Below, one piece after another: positions 43,692 to 52,099 of a stretch of DNA of 64,000 nt (positions are counted from its first letter, which is position 1; every line of letters begins with the position of its first letter). The notes under the pieces are model-generated. The model did no database searches. It saw nothing but the letters and a program-made list of their open reading frames with translations, and was not told the origin of the DNA. A program made the position numbers and the translations under genes. The DNA is from Pseudomonas mandelii (GTDB taxonomy: Bacteria; Pseudomonadota; Gammaproteobacteria; Pseudomonadales; Pseudomonadaceae): the NCBI RefSeq assembly GCF_024138395.1, contig NZ_JAMYDU010000017.1:44674-108673 (forward strand), written 5' to 3'.

Positions 43692-43789
43692 CTGTAGCAG
43701 CTGCCGAAGGCTGCGTTCGATCGCGAAGCGGTCGTAAACCGGATGGCGACTGCTGCGCAGCCGAACGCAGCCTTCGGCAGCTGCTACAA
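43692..43789. repeat. Second palindromic repeat family (copy 1)
   Basis: A ~98-bp imperfect palindrome with arms TGTAGCAGCTGCCGAAGGCT and its complement, and inner GCGTTCG / CGAACGC. The same unit, with C/G swaps, occurs inside the element at 61.3 kb. It sits between modE and phoX. Confidence 0.85.
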
Positions 43790-43803
43790 AAACAATGCAT
43801 CGA

Positions 43804-43821
43804 CTGCAACATAACCTTCAT
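43804..43821 (+). promoter_or_regulatory. Candidate PHO box before phoX
   Basis: CTGCAAC-ATAA-CCTTCAT has the 7-4-7 layout of a PHO box (CTGTCAT-A-(A/T)A(A/T)-CTGTCAT), with 4/7 and 5/7 matches in the heptamers and a fitting A-T-A-A spacer. It lies 45 bases before the start codon. Confidence 0.35.
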
Positions 43822-43865
43822 CGACCACCATTAAGGTGACTGCAAAAACCCGCAGGGAGCCTGAT

Positions 43866-45767
43866 GTGAGCCTATTAGAAGACAACCAACCCACCGACCT
43901 CGAAAAGATGGTCGGCCTCAGCCGTCGTGGCTTCATCAGCGCTGGCGCCCTCTGCGGTGCAGCGATGTTTCTCGGTGGCAACCTGCTGAGTCGCAGCGTG
44001 CTGGCCGCCAGCGTCAGCGCCGGCTCCAGCAAACTGTTGGGTTTCGACAGCATCGCCGCCGCCACGACCGACGCCATCACCCTGCCGCCGGGCTACAAAT
44101 CCTCGGTGCTGATCAGCTGGGGCCAGCCATTGCAAAAGAATGGTCCGGCGTTCGACCCGAGCGGCAACGGCACGGCCCAGGCACAGGAAGTCCAGTTCGG
44201 CGACAACAACGACGGCATGAGCCTGTTCGAATTCCCCGGTGAAAAAGACCGGGCGCTGATGGCGATCAACAACGAATACACCAACTACCGCTACCTCTAC
44301 CCCCACGGCGGCATGCCGCAATCGGCGGAAGACGTACGCAAGGCCCTGGCGTGCGAAGGCGTGTCGGTGATCGAGGTGCAGCGCAAGAATGGCCAGTGGC
44401 AATTCGTCCAGGGCTCGCGCTACAACCGCCGCATTCACGGTAACGCGCCGATCCGCCTGAGCGGTCCGGCGGCCGGTCACGAACTGATGAAAACCAGCGC
44501 CGACAAACACGGCAAGAAAGTCCTCGGTACCTTCCAGAACTGCGCCAACGGCAAAACGCCGTGGGGCACTTATCTGACCTGCGAAGAGAACTTCACCGAC
44601 TGTTTCGGCAGCAGCAATGCCGAGCAGAAGTTCGACGCCGCGCAGAAACGCTACGGCGCCGTGGTAGCCAGCAAAGACATCAACTGGCATCAATACGACC
44701 CACGCTTCGACCTGGCGAAAAACCCCAACGAACTCAATCGTCATGGCTGGGTGGTGGAAATCGACCCGTTCGATCCGCAATCGACGCCGGTCAAACGCAC
44801 CGCGCTGGGCCGCTTCAAACATGAAAACGCCGCCCTGGCCGAAACCAATGACGGTCGCGCCGTGGTGTACATGGGCGACGACGAACGTGGCGAGTTCATC
44901 TATAAATTCGTCAGCCGCGACAAGATCAACCACAGAAATCCCAAAGCCAACCGCGACCTGCTGGATCACGGCACCTTGTACGTCGCGCGTTTCGATGCAG
45001 GCGACGGCAACGCCGATCACCCGAAAGGCCTGGGCCAGTGGATCGAACTTACCCATGGCAAGAACGGCATCGACGCCAGCAGCGGCTTTGCCGATCAGGC
45101 CGAAGTGCTGATTCATGCACGCCTCGCCGCCAGCGTTGTGAACGCCACGCGCATGGACCGTCCGGAATGGATCGTCGTCAGCCCCAAGGATGGCCAGGTT
45201 TATTGCACCCTGACCAACAACGCCAAACGCGGCGAAGAAGGCCAACCGGTGGGTGGCCCGAACCCGCGCGAGAAAAACGTCTACGGGCAGATCCTGCGCT
45301 GGCGCACCGACCGCGACGATCACGGCTCGAAAAGCTTTGCCTGGGATCTGTTTGTCGTCGCTGGCAACCCGGGCGTCCACGCCGGTACGCCGAAGGGCGG
45401 TTCGTCGAACATCACCCCGCAGAACATGTTCAACAGCCCGGACGGCTTGGGCTTCGACAATGCCGGGCGCTTGTGGATTCTCACGGATGGCGATTCGAGC
45501 AACGCCGGCGACTTCGCGGGCATGGGCAATAACCAGATGCTCTGTGCCGACCCGGTGACTGGCGAGATACGCCGCTTCATGGTCGGCCCGGTGGGCTGCG
45601 AGGTGACGGGGATCAGCTTCTCGCCGGACCAGAAAACCTTGTTTGTCGGGATTCAGCATCCGGGGGAAAACGGTGGATCGACGTTCCCTGAGCACCTGCC
45701 CAGCGGCAAGCCGCGGTCTTCGGTGATGGCGATTTCCCGCGAGGATGGCGGGATCGTCGGCGCCTGA
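43866..45767 (+). CDS. PhoX-family (DUF839) phosphatase, Tat-exported
   Basis: A 633-aa protein with a twin-arginine signal (S19-R-R-G-F-I24, hydrophobic stretch, then V-L-A-A) and a long DUF839 beta-propeller. Blocks such as FPGEKDRALMAINNEYTNYR, TPWGTYLTCEENFTDCFG, HGWVVEIDPFD and GDDERGEFIYKF are characteristic of PhoX, a calcium/iron-dependent periplasmic alkaline phosphatase or diesterase. I use the GTG at 43866, with GGGAG upstream, rather than a GTG ten codons earlier. It stands alone. Confidence 0.88.
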   Translation: MSLLEDNQPTDLEKMVGLSRRGFISAGALCGAAMFLGGNLLSRSVLAASVSAGSSKLLGFDSIAAATTDAITLPPGYKSSVLISWGQPLQKNGPAFDPSGNGTAQAQEVQFGDNNDGMSLFEFPGEKDRALMAINNEYTNYRYLYPHGGMPQSAEDVRKALACEGVSVIEVQRKNGQWQFVQGSRYNRRIHGNAPIRLSGPAAGHELMKTSADKHGKKVLGTFQNCANGKTPWGTYLTCEENFTDCFGSSNAEQKFDAAQKRYGAVVASKDINWHQYDPRFDLAKNPNELNRHGWVVEIDPFDPQSTPVKRTALGRFKHENAALAETNDGRAVVYMGDDERGEFIYKFVSRDKINHRNPKANRDLLDHGTLYVARFDAGDGNADHPKGLGQWIELTHGKNGIDASSGFADQAEVLIHARLAASVVNATRMDRPEWIVVSPKDGQVYCTLTNNAKRGEEGQPVGGPNPREKNVYGQILRWRTDRDDHGSKSFAWDLFVVAGNPGVHAGTPKGGSSNITPQNMFNSPDGLGFDNAGRLWILTDGDSSNAGDFAGMGNNQMLCADPVTGEIRRFMVGPVGCEVTGISFSPDQKTLFVGIQHPGENGGSTFPEHLPSGKPRSSVMAISREDGGIVGA

Positions 45768-45775
45768 CAGGGCCT

Positions 45776-45844
45776 CTTCGCGGGCAAGCCTCGCTCCTAC
45801 AGGTTTAGCGTAATCCCTTGTAGGAGCGAGGCTTGCCCGCGAAG
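45776..45844. repeat. REP doublet after phoX
   Basis: Inverted REP pair with a 13-base spacer, eight bases after the phoX stop. Confidence 0.93.
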
Positions 45845-45949
45845 GCGTCATCCCAGACAACACTCATCTCAACCCCAACCACTAAAGAAGCCCCGTCTGC
45901 GCTACCATGTTTGGCCCGACGCGGCAGCCTGCCGCGCGCAGGAGTCAGC

Positions 45950-46924
45950 ATGGCCCACCCGTTTGCAACGCTCACCCCAGATCTCGTGCTCGATGCCGTC
46001 GAAAGCATCGGCTTTCTCAGCGACGCCCGCATTCTGGCGCTCAACAGCTACGAGAACCGTGTCTATCAGGTCGGCATCGAAGACTCCGAGCCGCTGATCG
46101 CCAAGTTCTACCGCCCGCAGCGCTGGACCAACGAAGCGATTCTCGAAGAGCACCAATTCACCTTCGAACTCGCCGAGTGCGACGTGCCGGTGGTCGCGCC
46201 GATGATCCACAACGGTGCCAGCCTGCACGAACACAACGGTTTCCGCTTCACCCTGTTCCCCCGCCGTGGCGGCCGTGCGCCGGAACCGGGCAATCTCGAT
46301 CAGCTGTATCGCCTGGGGCAACTGCTCGGTCGGCTGCACGCGGTCGGCGCGACAAAGCCTTTCGATCACCGTGAAGCACTGGGCGTGAAGAACTTCGGTC
46401 ATGACTCGCTGACGACCCTGCTCGAAGGCAATTTCGTACCCAAAAGTTTGCTGCCGGCCTACGAGTCAGTTGCGCGCGACCTGCTCAAGCGCGTCGAAGA
46501 GGTCTACAAGGCCACGCCGCACCAGAACATCCGCATGCACGGCGATTGCCACCCCGGCAACATGATGTGCCGCGATGAGATGTTCCATATCGTCGACCTC
46601 GACGACTGCCGCATGGGCCCGGCGGTGCAGGATATCTGGATGATGTTGGCGGGTAATCGTCAGGAATGTCTGGGGCAGCTGTCGGAATTGATGGACGGCT
46701 ACAACGAATTCCACGACTTCGACCCGCGGGAACTGGCGCTGATCGAACCGCTGCGCGCCTTGCGCCTGATGCACTACAGCGCCTGGCTCGCCCGTCGCTG
46801 GGACGACCCGGCCTTCCCTCGCAGCTTTCCGTGGTTCGGCACCGAGCGCTATTGGGGCGATCAGGTACTGGCGCTGCGCGAACAATTGGCGGCGCTCAAT
46901 GAAGAACCACTAAAACTCTTCTAA
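45950..46924 (+). CDS. srkA: Stress response kinase A (SrkA/YihE-type)
   Basis: A 324-aa Ser/Thr kinase of the aminoglycoside-phosphotransferase fold. The catalytic loop is M-H-G-D-C-H-P-G-N-M-M and the metal-binding I-V-D-L-D-D follows about 15 residues later; the N-terminal R-V-Y-Q-V-G and A-K-F-Y-R-P segments supply ATP contacts. In E. coli SrkA protects from stress-induced death linked to MazEF. I start at the ATG at 45950 behind GGAG; longer in-frame starts would run back into the REP. Confidence 0.92.
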   Translation: MAHPFATLTPDLVLDAVESIGFLSDARILALNSYENRVYQVGIEDSEPLIAKFYRPQRWTNEAILEEHQFTFELAECDVPVVAPMIHNGASLHEHNGFRFTLFPRRGGRAPEPGNLDQLYRLGQLLGRLHAVGATKPFDHREALGVKNFGHDSLTTLLEGNFVPKSLLPAYESVARDLLKRVEEVYKATPHQNIRMHGDCHPGNMMCRDEMFHIVDLDDCRMGPAVQDIWMMLAGNRQECLGQLSELMDGYNEFHDFDPRELALIEPLRALRLMHYSAWLARRWDDPAFPRSFPWFGTERYWGDQVLALREQLAALNEEPLKLF

Positions 46925-46935
46925 ACACACCAGAC

Positions 46936-47028
46936 CCTGTAGGAGCGAGGCTTGCCCGCGAAGAACGATGACGCGGTTTGTCGGACGAACCGCATCATCG
47001 TTCTTCGCGGGCAAGCCTCGCTCCTACA
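46936..47028. repeat. REP doublet in tail-to-tail order, long near-perfect hairpin
   Basis: Here the two REP units face in the opposite order (CTGTAGGAGCGAGG first) and the palindrome continues through the interior (CGCGAAGAACGATGACGCGG and its near complement), giving about 45-base arms. It should form a very stable hairpin after srkA. Confidence 0.92.
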
Positions 47029-47086
47029 CAAAACATGACACATCTATACAATCCCCTCTTTGTTAGCTGCCTAAGCAAGGATTCTC

Positions 47087-47974
47087 ATGCAAGCCGCCAA
47101 CCCGCGTCGCGGGTACATCCTGGGCCTGAGTGCCTACATCATCTGGGGACTGTTCCCGCTCTACTTCAAAGCCATCGCCAACGTGCCCGCCGTAGAGATC
47201 ATCATCCACCGAGTGCTATGGTCCGCACTGTTTGGTGCTTTGCTGCTGCTCGTCTGGAAGCATCCCGGTTGGTGGCGCGAACTGCGTGACAATCCGCGGC
47301 GGCTGGCAATCCTGGCCCTGAGCGGCACGTTGATCGCCGCCAACTGGCTGACTTACGTCTGGTCGGTGAACAATGGGCGCATGCTCGAAGCCAGCCTCGG
47401 TTATTACATCAACCCGCTGGTAAACGTGCTGTTGGGAATGCTGATCCTCGGCGAACGGCTGCGGCGCATGCAATGGCTGGCGGTTGGCCTGGCGGCGGTC
47501 GGTGTCGCGCAACAGGTGTGGCAAGTCGGCAGTCTGCCGTGGGTGTCGCTGGTGCTGGCATTGACCTTCGGTTTCTACGGACTGATCCGCAAGCAGGCAC
47601 CGGTCAAGGCCCTACCGGGGCTGGTGGTGGAAACCTGGATGCTGGTGCCGATTGCCGTCGCCTGGTTGCTGTTCAATCCAACGGCGAGCAGCGCGCAAGC
47701 CGAATTCTGGACCACCTCCGAAGCCTGGTGGCTGGTAGCTGCAGGTCCGGTCACGCTGGTGCCGCTGGTGTGTTTCAACGCCGCCGCCCGGCATTTGCCC
47801 TACACCACCCTCGGATTTCTCCAGTACCTGGCGCCGACGCTGGTGTTGTTGCAAGCCGTGCTGCTGTTTGGCGAGCACTTGTCGTCCAGCACACTGGTGG
47901 CGTTCATCTTTATCTGGGCCGGTCTGGCGGTTTACAGCGTCGACGCGTGGATAAGTCTGCGTCGCCGCAGCTGA
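47087..47974 (+). CDS. rarD: RarD/EamA-family transporter
   Basis: A 295-aa membrane protein with ten hydrophobic segments in two EamA halves. RarD markers include G-L-S-A-Y-I-I-W-G-L-F-P-L-Y-F-K, HRVLWSALF, N-W-L-T-Y-V-W-S-V-N-N-G, E-A-S-L-G-Y-Y-I-N-P-L and L-G-F-L-Q-Y-L-A-P-T. RarD proteins are predicted drug/metabolite exporters (named for chloramphenicol sensitivity); the substrate is unknown. Confidence 0.93.
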   Translation: MQAANPRRGYILGLSAYIIWGLFPLYFKAIANVPAVEIIIHRVLWSALFGALLLLVWKHPGWWRELRDNPRRLAILALSGTLIAANWLTYVWSVNNGRMLEASLGYYINPLVNVLLGMLILGERLRRMQWLAVGLAAVGVAQQVWQVGSLPWVSLVLALTFGFYGLIRKQAPVKALPGLVVETWMLVPIAVAWLLFNPTASSAQAEFWTTSEAWWLVAAGPVTLVPLVCFNAAARHLPYTTLGFLQYLAPTLVLLQAVLLFGEHLSSSTLVAFIFIWAGLAVYSVDAWISLRRRS

Positions 47975-47996
47975 TCAGAAAACGTACAAATCTCTA

Positions 47997-48019
47997 CAGG
48001 CCACGTCTCCCGTGGCCTG
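47997..48019 (+). terminator. Hairpin after rarD
   Basis: CAGGCCACG and CGTGGCCTG form a perfect nine-base stem with a five-base loop, 22 bases after rarD. The following bases are C/T-rich but not a clean T-run. Confidence 0.6.
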
Positions 48020-48037
48020 CATCCATCCTTCCCAAGG

Positions 48038-48184
48038 TTATCCACAGTGTGATCCCCGGCGTTTGTGCGCAAGTCACTGAAACTGCTGGTTTTTTGATCA
48101 GATCCTGAAGAGCACCGGCCGACGTGGCCTGGCCAGGTGTCTCTACAGGTTATCCACAGGCAGGTGCACGTATAACTTGGATAA
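48038..48184. promoter_or_regulatory. Cluster of DnaA-box sequences
   Basis: Two exact DnaA boxes, TTATCCACA (48038-48046 and 48150-48158), both within the same 12-mer GGTTATCCACAG, and an inverted near-match TTATCCAAG (minus strand, 48176-48184), all in the 215-bp gap between rarD and gcvR. Confidence 0.55.
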
Positions 48185-48189
48185 CCTTT

Positions 48190-48708
48190 TCAGGGTTCGC
48201 TGCGCAGTACCAATTCGACCATGAGATCGTCCGCCAGGGTTTCCAGGCGCGATTGCAGCACCTCCAGCGACAATGTCAGCGGCACCGCAAGAATCGCCTC
48301 GGCATGGAACAGCGGCTCGCTGCTCATCGGCGCTGGTCGAACTTCGGTCACCAACTGCTCCAGATTCACGCCCTGCTCACTGAGCAGGCGCGTAATGTCT
48401 CGCACAATACCCGGACGATCATTGCCCACCAGCTCCATGGCAATCGGCTTCCAGGTGCAGGATTGTTCGATGCCGCTTTCGGCAATCAGCACGCGAATCC
48501 CCTGGGTCGACAATCCATGTAGGGCGTCTACCAATTCGTCGTAGGCCTCGGCTGGCACACCCACCCGAAGAATCCCGGCGAACTGTCCGGCCATGCGCGA
48601 CATGCGGCTCTCCAGCCAGTTACCGCCGTGCTCGGCAATGCATTGGGCAATGCGCTCGACCTGCCCGGGCTTGTCTGGAGCGATAACGGTGAGTACGAGA
48701 TGGTCCAT
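48190..48708 (-). CDS. gcvR: Glycine cleavage system repressor-type double ACT protein
   Basis: A 172-aa protein made of two ACT domains (about residues 3-80 and 88-165). The first starts D-H-L-V-L-T-V-I-A-P-D-K-P-G and the second M-E-L-V-G-N-D-R-P-G-I-V. GcvR has no DNA-binding domain; in E. coli it blocks GcvA in a glycine-dependent way. Here the gene lies before the DnaA boxes and is divergent from glcB across a 570-bp gap. Confidence 0.88.
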   Translation of the reverse strand: MDHLVLTVIAPDKPGQVERIAQCIAEHGGNWLESRMSRMAGQFAGILRVGVPAEAYDELVDALHGLSTQGIRVLIAESGIEQSCTWKPIAMELVGNDRPGIVRDITRLLSEQGVNLEQLVTEVRPAPMSSEPLFHAEAILAVPLTLSLEVLQSRLETLADDLMVELVLRSEP

Positions 48709-48789
48709 GGCGCAGCCCTCTGGTCATGACTTTTGTTATAGAAAAACAAGTATAGGCAAGGGTTGATCTTGCGCTGAATCGGCTGATGT

Positions 48790-48877
48790 CTTCGCGGGCA
48801 AGCCTCGCTCCTACAGGTGGCGTGTACCGCGTTGGCATGAACGACGCGGACCTGTAGGAGCGAGGCTTGCCCGCGAA
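48790..48877. repeat. REP doublet upstream of gcvR
   Basis: Inverted REP pair with about 32-base spacer. It sits in the region 5' to both gcvR and glcB, not between convergent ends, so it does not act as a shared terminator here. Confidence 0.92.
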
Positions 48878-49278
48878 TGGGGCTCCACCAACAATCCTGC
48901 CAAACCATAAATCGTGTACATGTTTTTATATTTAACTGGAACAATCCAACAGTTTTTTGAGAACATCCCGTTCCCCGCCATGACCGCAATGCGTCATAGG
49001 GTCGCAGAACGACGTAATTAGTCTAATTTTCACAACCGCAATTCATCATGTAGTATGCCGCAGCGCGCACTACATAACGCTGGATCGATGTCTGCCGCAG
49101 GTGCCGCCGCAACCCCTGAAAGCCCTGTCAGCAAGGCCGCAAAGCCGTTGATCGGATCGAACCCAGCCGCCAGCAATGGCATGTACTGGTAGAAGGGTTT
49201 GTGGTTTAAATGGCCAGAGGCTTCATTGTTAAATTGAAGAGCTGAAAAGCGAAATAGCTGAGCAGAGTGAGGCAAGCA
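48878..49278 (+). promoter_or_regulatory. glcB upstream region with inverted repeats
   Basis: No gene is seen in these 401 bp. AATTAG-T-CTAATT (49016-49028) and ATGTAGT-N14-ACTACAT (49048-49075) are perfect inverted repeats about 200-260 bp before the glcB start and are candidate operators or promoter elements. Which regulator binds is unknown. Confidence 0.4.
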
Positions 49279-51477
49279 ATGACTGAACACGTTCAAGTCG
49301 GTGGCCTGCAGGTCGCCAAAGTCCTGTTCGACTTCGTGAACAACGAAGCCATTCCCGGTACCGGCCTCACCGCCGACACGTTCTGGGCCGGTGCCGACAA
49401 GGTCATCCATGACCTGGCGCCGAAGAACAAAGCCCTACTCGCCAAACGCGATGATTTCCAGGCACGTATCGATGCCTGGCACCAGGCTCGTGCAGGTGTT
49501 GCGCACGATGCGGTGGCCTACAAAGCCTTCCTGCAAGACATCGGTTATCTGCTGCCAGAAGCGGCCGATTTCCAGGCAACGACACAAAACGTCGATGACG
49601 AAATCGCCCGCATGGCCGGCCCACAACTGGTGGTGCCGGTGATGAACGCGCGCTTCGCGCTCAATGCCTCGAACGCCCGCTGGGGTTCGCTGTACGACGC
49701 GCTCTACGGCACCGATGCCATCAGCGAAGCGGACGGCGCGGAAAAAGGCAAAGGCTACAACAAGGTTCGCGGCGACAAGGTGATCGCCTTCGCCCGCGCC
49801 TTCCTTGACGAAGCGGCGCCACTGGCTGCCGGCTCCCACGTCGACTCCACCGGTTACAAGATCATTGACGGCAAACTGGTCGTCGCCCTCAAAGGCGGCA
49901 GCAACTCGGTTTTGAAGAGCTCTGGCCTGCGCAACGACGCTCAATTGATCGGTTTCCACGGTGATGCAGCGGCTCCGACCGCGGTCCTGCTGAAAAACAA
50001 CGGCCTGCACTTCGAAATCCAGATCGACGCCAGCACCCCAGTCGGCCAGACCGACGCTGCCGGCGTCAAAGACATCCTGATGGAAGCCGCGTTGACCACC
50101 ATCATGGACTGCGAAGACTCGGTCGCCGCGGTCGATGCCGATGACAAAGTGGTGATCTACCGCAACTGGCTCGGCTTGATGAAGGGCGATCTGTCGGAAG
50201 AAGTCGCCAAGGGCGGTCAGACCTTTACCCGCACCATGAACGCCGATCGCACCTACACCGCCCTCGATGGCAGCGAACTGAGCCTGCACGGTCGTTCGCT
50301 GCTGTTCGTGCGCAACGTCGGTCACCTGATGACCATCGATGCGATCCTCGATAAAGACGGCAACGAAGTCCCGGAAGGTATTCTTGACGGCTTGGTCACT
50401 TGCCTTGCGGCGATCCACAGCCTCAACGGCAATAGCTCGCGCAAAAACAGCCGCACCGGCTCGGTATACATCGTGAAGCCGAAGATGCACGGCCCGGAAG
50501 AAGCTGCGTTTACCAACGAGCTGTTCGGTCGTATCGAAGACGTCCTCGACTTGCCGCGCAACACCCTTAAAGTCGGGATCATGGACGAGGAACGCCGTAC
50601 CACGGTCAACCTCAAGGCCTGCATCAAGGCCGCAGCCGAGCGCGTGGTGTTCATCAACACTGGGTTCCTCGACCGTACCGGCGACGAAATCCATACCTCC
50701 ATGGAAGCCGGCCCGATGGTGCGCAAGGCGGACATGAAGGCTGAAAAATGGATCAGCGCCTACGAGAACTGGAACGTCGACATCGGCCTGAGCACCGGCC
50801 TGCAAGGTCGCGCCCAGATCGGTAAAGGCATGTGGGCCATGCCGGACCTGATGGCAGCTATGCTCGAACAGAAAATCGCTCACCCGATGGCCGGCGCCAA
50901 TACCGCCTGGGTTCCATCGCCGACTGCCGCCGCGTTGCACGCGTTGCACTATCACAAGGTCGACGTGTTCGCCCGTCAGGCCGAACTGGCCAAACGTGCT
51001 CCCGCTTCCGTGGACGATATCCTGACCATCCCGTTGGCCGTTAATCCAGACTGGACCGCGGAGCAGATCAGGAACGAACTGGACAACAACGCCCAGGGCA
51101 TTCTCGGTTACGTGGTGCGCTGGATCGACCAGGGTGTGGGCTGCTCGAAAGTGCCAGACATCAATGACGTCGGCCTGATGGAAGACCGTGCGACGCTGCG
51201 TATTTCCAGCCAGCACATCGCCAACTGGCTGCGCCACGGCATCGTCACTGAAGACCAGGTGATGGAAAGTCTAAAGCGCATGGCGCCGGTGGTTGATCGT
51301 CAGAACGCTAACGACCCGCTGTACCGTCCGCTGGCACCGAACTTCGACAGCAATATCGCCTTCCAGGCGGCGGTCGAACTGGTGATTGAAGGGACCAAGC
51401 AGCCGAATGGTTACACCGAGCCGGTGTTGCACCGTCGGCGTCGGGAGTTCAAGGCCAAGAATGGGCTTTTTGAGTAA
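49279..51477 (+). CDS. glcB: Malate synthase G
   Basis: A 732-aa enzyme that condenses glyoxylate with acetyl-CoA to malate in the glyoxylate shunt and glycolate use. Length and blocks fit isoform G: T-G-Y-K-I-I-D-G-K, TTIMDCEDSVAAVDADDKV, GRSLLFVRNVGHLMT, K-P-K-M-H-G-P-E-E, V-G-I-M-D-E-E-R-R-T, and A-G-A-N-T-A-W-V-P-S-P-T-A-A-A. The ATG at 49279 has GAGG upstream; four further codons upstream are not conserved. As in other pseudomonads it is not linked to glcDEF. A terminator follows. Confidence 0.97.
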   Translation: MTEHVQVGGLQVAKVLFDFVNNEAIPGTGLTADTFWAGADKVIHDLAPKNKALLAKRDDFQARIDAWHQARAGVAHDAVAYKAFLQDIGYLLPEAADFQATTQNVDDEIARMAGPQLVVPVMNARFALNASNARWGSLYDALYGTDAISEADGAEKGKGYNKVRGDKVIAFARAFLDEAAPLAAGSHVDSTGYKIIDGKLVVALKGGSNSVLKSSGLRNDAQLIGFHGDAAAPTAVLLKNNGLHFEIQIDASTPVGQTDAAGVKDILMEAALTTIMDCEDSVAAVDADDKVVIYRNWLGLMKGDLSEEVAKGGQTFTRTMNADRTYTALDGSELSLHGRSLLFVRNVGHLMTIDAILDKDGNEVPEGILDGLVTCLAAIHSLNGNSSRKNSRTGSVYIVKPKMHGPEEAAFTNELFGRIEDVLDLPRNTLKVGIMDEERRTTVNLKACIKAAAERVVFINTGFLDRTGDEIHTSMEAGPMVRKADMKAEKWISAYENWNVDIGLSTGLQGRAQIGKGMWAMPDLMAAMLEQKIAHPMAGANTAWVPSPTAAALHALHYHKVDVFARQAELAKRAPASVDDILTIPLAVNPDWTAEQIRNELDNNAQGILGYVVRWIDQGVGCSKVPDINDVGLMEDRATLRISSQHIANWLRHGIVTEDQVMESLKRMAPVVDRQNANDPLYRPLAPNFDSNIAFQAAVELVIEGTKQPNGYTEPVLHRRRREFKAKNGLFE

Positions 51478-51491
51478 ACGCTGAAACGAAG

Positions 51492-51520
51492 AAAGCCCTG
51501 GTCGTGAGATCAGGGCTTTT
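51492..51520 (+). terminator. Terminator of glcB
   Basis: AAAGCCCTG and CAGGGCTTTT form a nine-base stem around a ten-base loop, ending in Ts, 15 bases after the stop. Confidence 0.85.
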
Positions 51521-51537
51521 GCGTACAAGGTGGAAAC

Positions 51538-51981
51538 TCAATTGAAAATAAAAGTAGCAATGCCGGTACCGTTAATCGTGACTTCGATTCCTTCCGTCTC
51601 GAACCTTACATTTAAGAATGTAAGTTTATGGGTGTAAGTATCCGGAGCGCCAGCGTGTTCGGACTGGATAATAATCTGTCCGGACAGAGGCCTTATAAAG
51701 TAAACACCATCCTCATCTCTATAGTCGATGTTATGTGGAGCCCCCGGAAGATCGAGAATATAGGGGTCATCCTGTGGGAACAGTGTTCTCCCATACTGAG
51801 TTATCAAAGATCCAGCATCGGTATACATCGAACAATGTCTTAAGCTCGCTGAAACGTTATTAGACGCAAAAAAACGTGCCTGCTGATCCCTTAGAAATAG
51901 AATATGAGCGACTCCGCTATCTGTTAGATCAGTGGTTTTTAGCTGCACTTTTTTATCGGCACCGTGTTCTTTAGTGGTCAT
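51538..51981 (-). CDS. Unrecognised 147-aa protein
   Basis: I do not recognise this family. It is hydrophilic at the N-terminus (KEHGADKKVQLKTTDLTD), has no signal peptide or membrane helix, and looks beta-rich, with segments such as GVYFIRPLSGQIIIQSEH and VRFETEGIEVTINGTGIATF at the end. AGGAG lies seven bases before the ATG, a good ribosome site. Composition is more AT-rich than the flanking genes, suggesting recent acquisition. It is convergent with glcB, and a small perfect palindrome lies upstream. Confidence 0.75.
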   Translation of the reverse strand: MTTKEHGADKKVQLKTTDLTDSGVAHILFLRDQQARFFASNNVSASLRHCSMYTDAGSLITQYGRTLFPQDDPYILDLPGAPHNIDYRDEDGVYFIRPLSGQIIIQSEHAGAPDTYTHKLTFLNVRFETEGIEVTINGTGIATFIFN

Positions 51982-52066
51982 GATGACACTCCTGTGTGGG
52001 TATATGAGTCACTGGGAACGCCCTGAACTCTCCACACCACTACATCTTTATCAGAACTCAGAAGCT

Positions 52067-52084
52067 ACTGTCAGAATTGACAGT
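52067..52084. repeat. Small perfect palindrome between two minus-strand genes
   Basis: ACTGTCA-GAAT-TGACAGT, 16 bases behind the response-regulator stop and 86 before the unknown gene. It is either an operator of the unknown gene or a weak hairpin. Confidence 0.45.
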
Positions 52085-52099
52085 CCTGACAAACGGCAC

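Noticed and set aside
43875..45863. 662-codon open frame antisense to phoX
   Set aside because: Runs through a REP and mirrors the phoX codon pattern; no recognisable protein family.
49435..51237. 600-codon open frame antisense to glcB
   Set aside because: Another long shadow frame; malate synthase G occupies the opposite strand without doubt.
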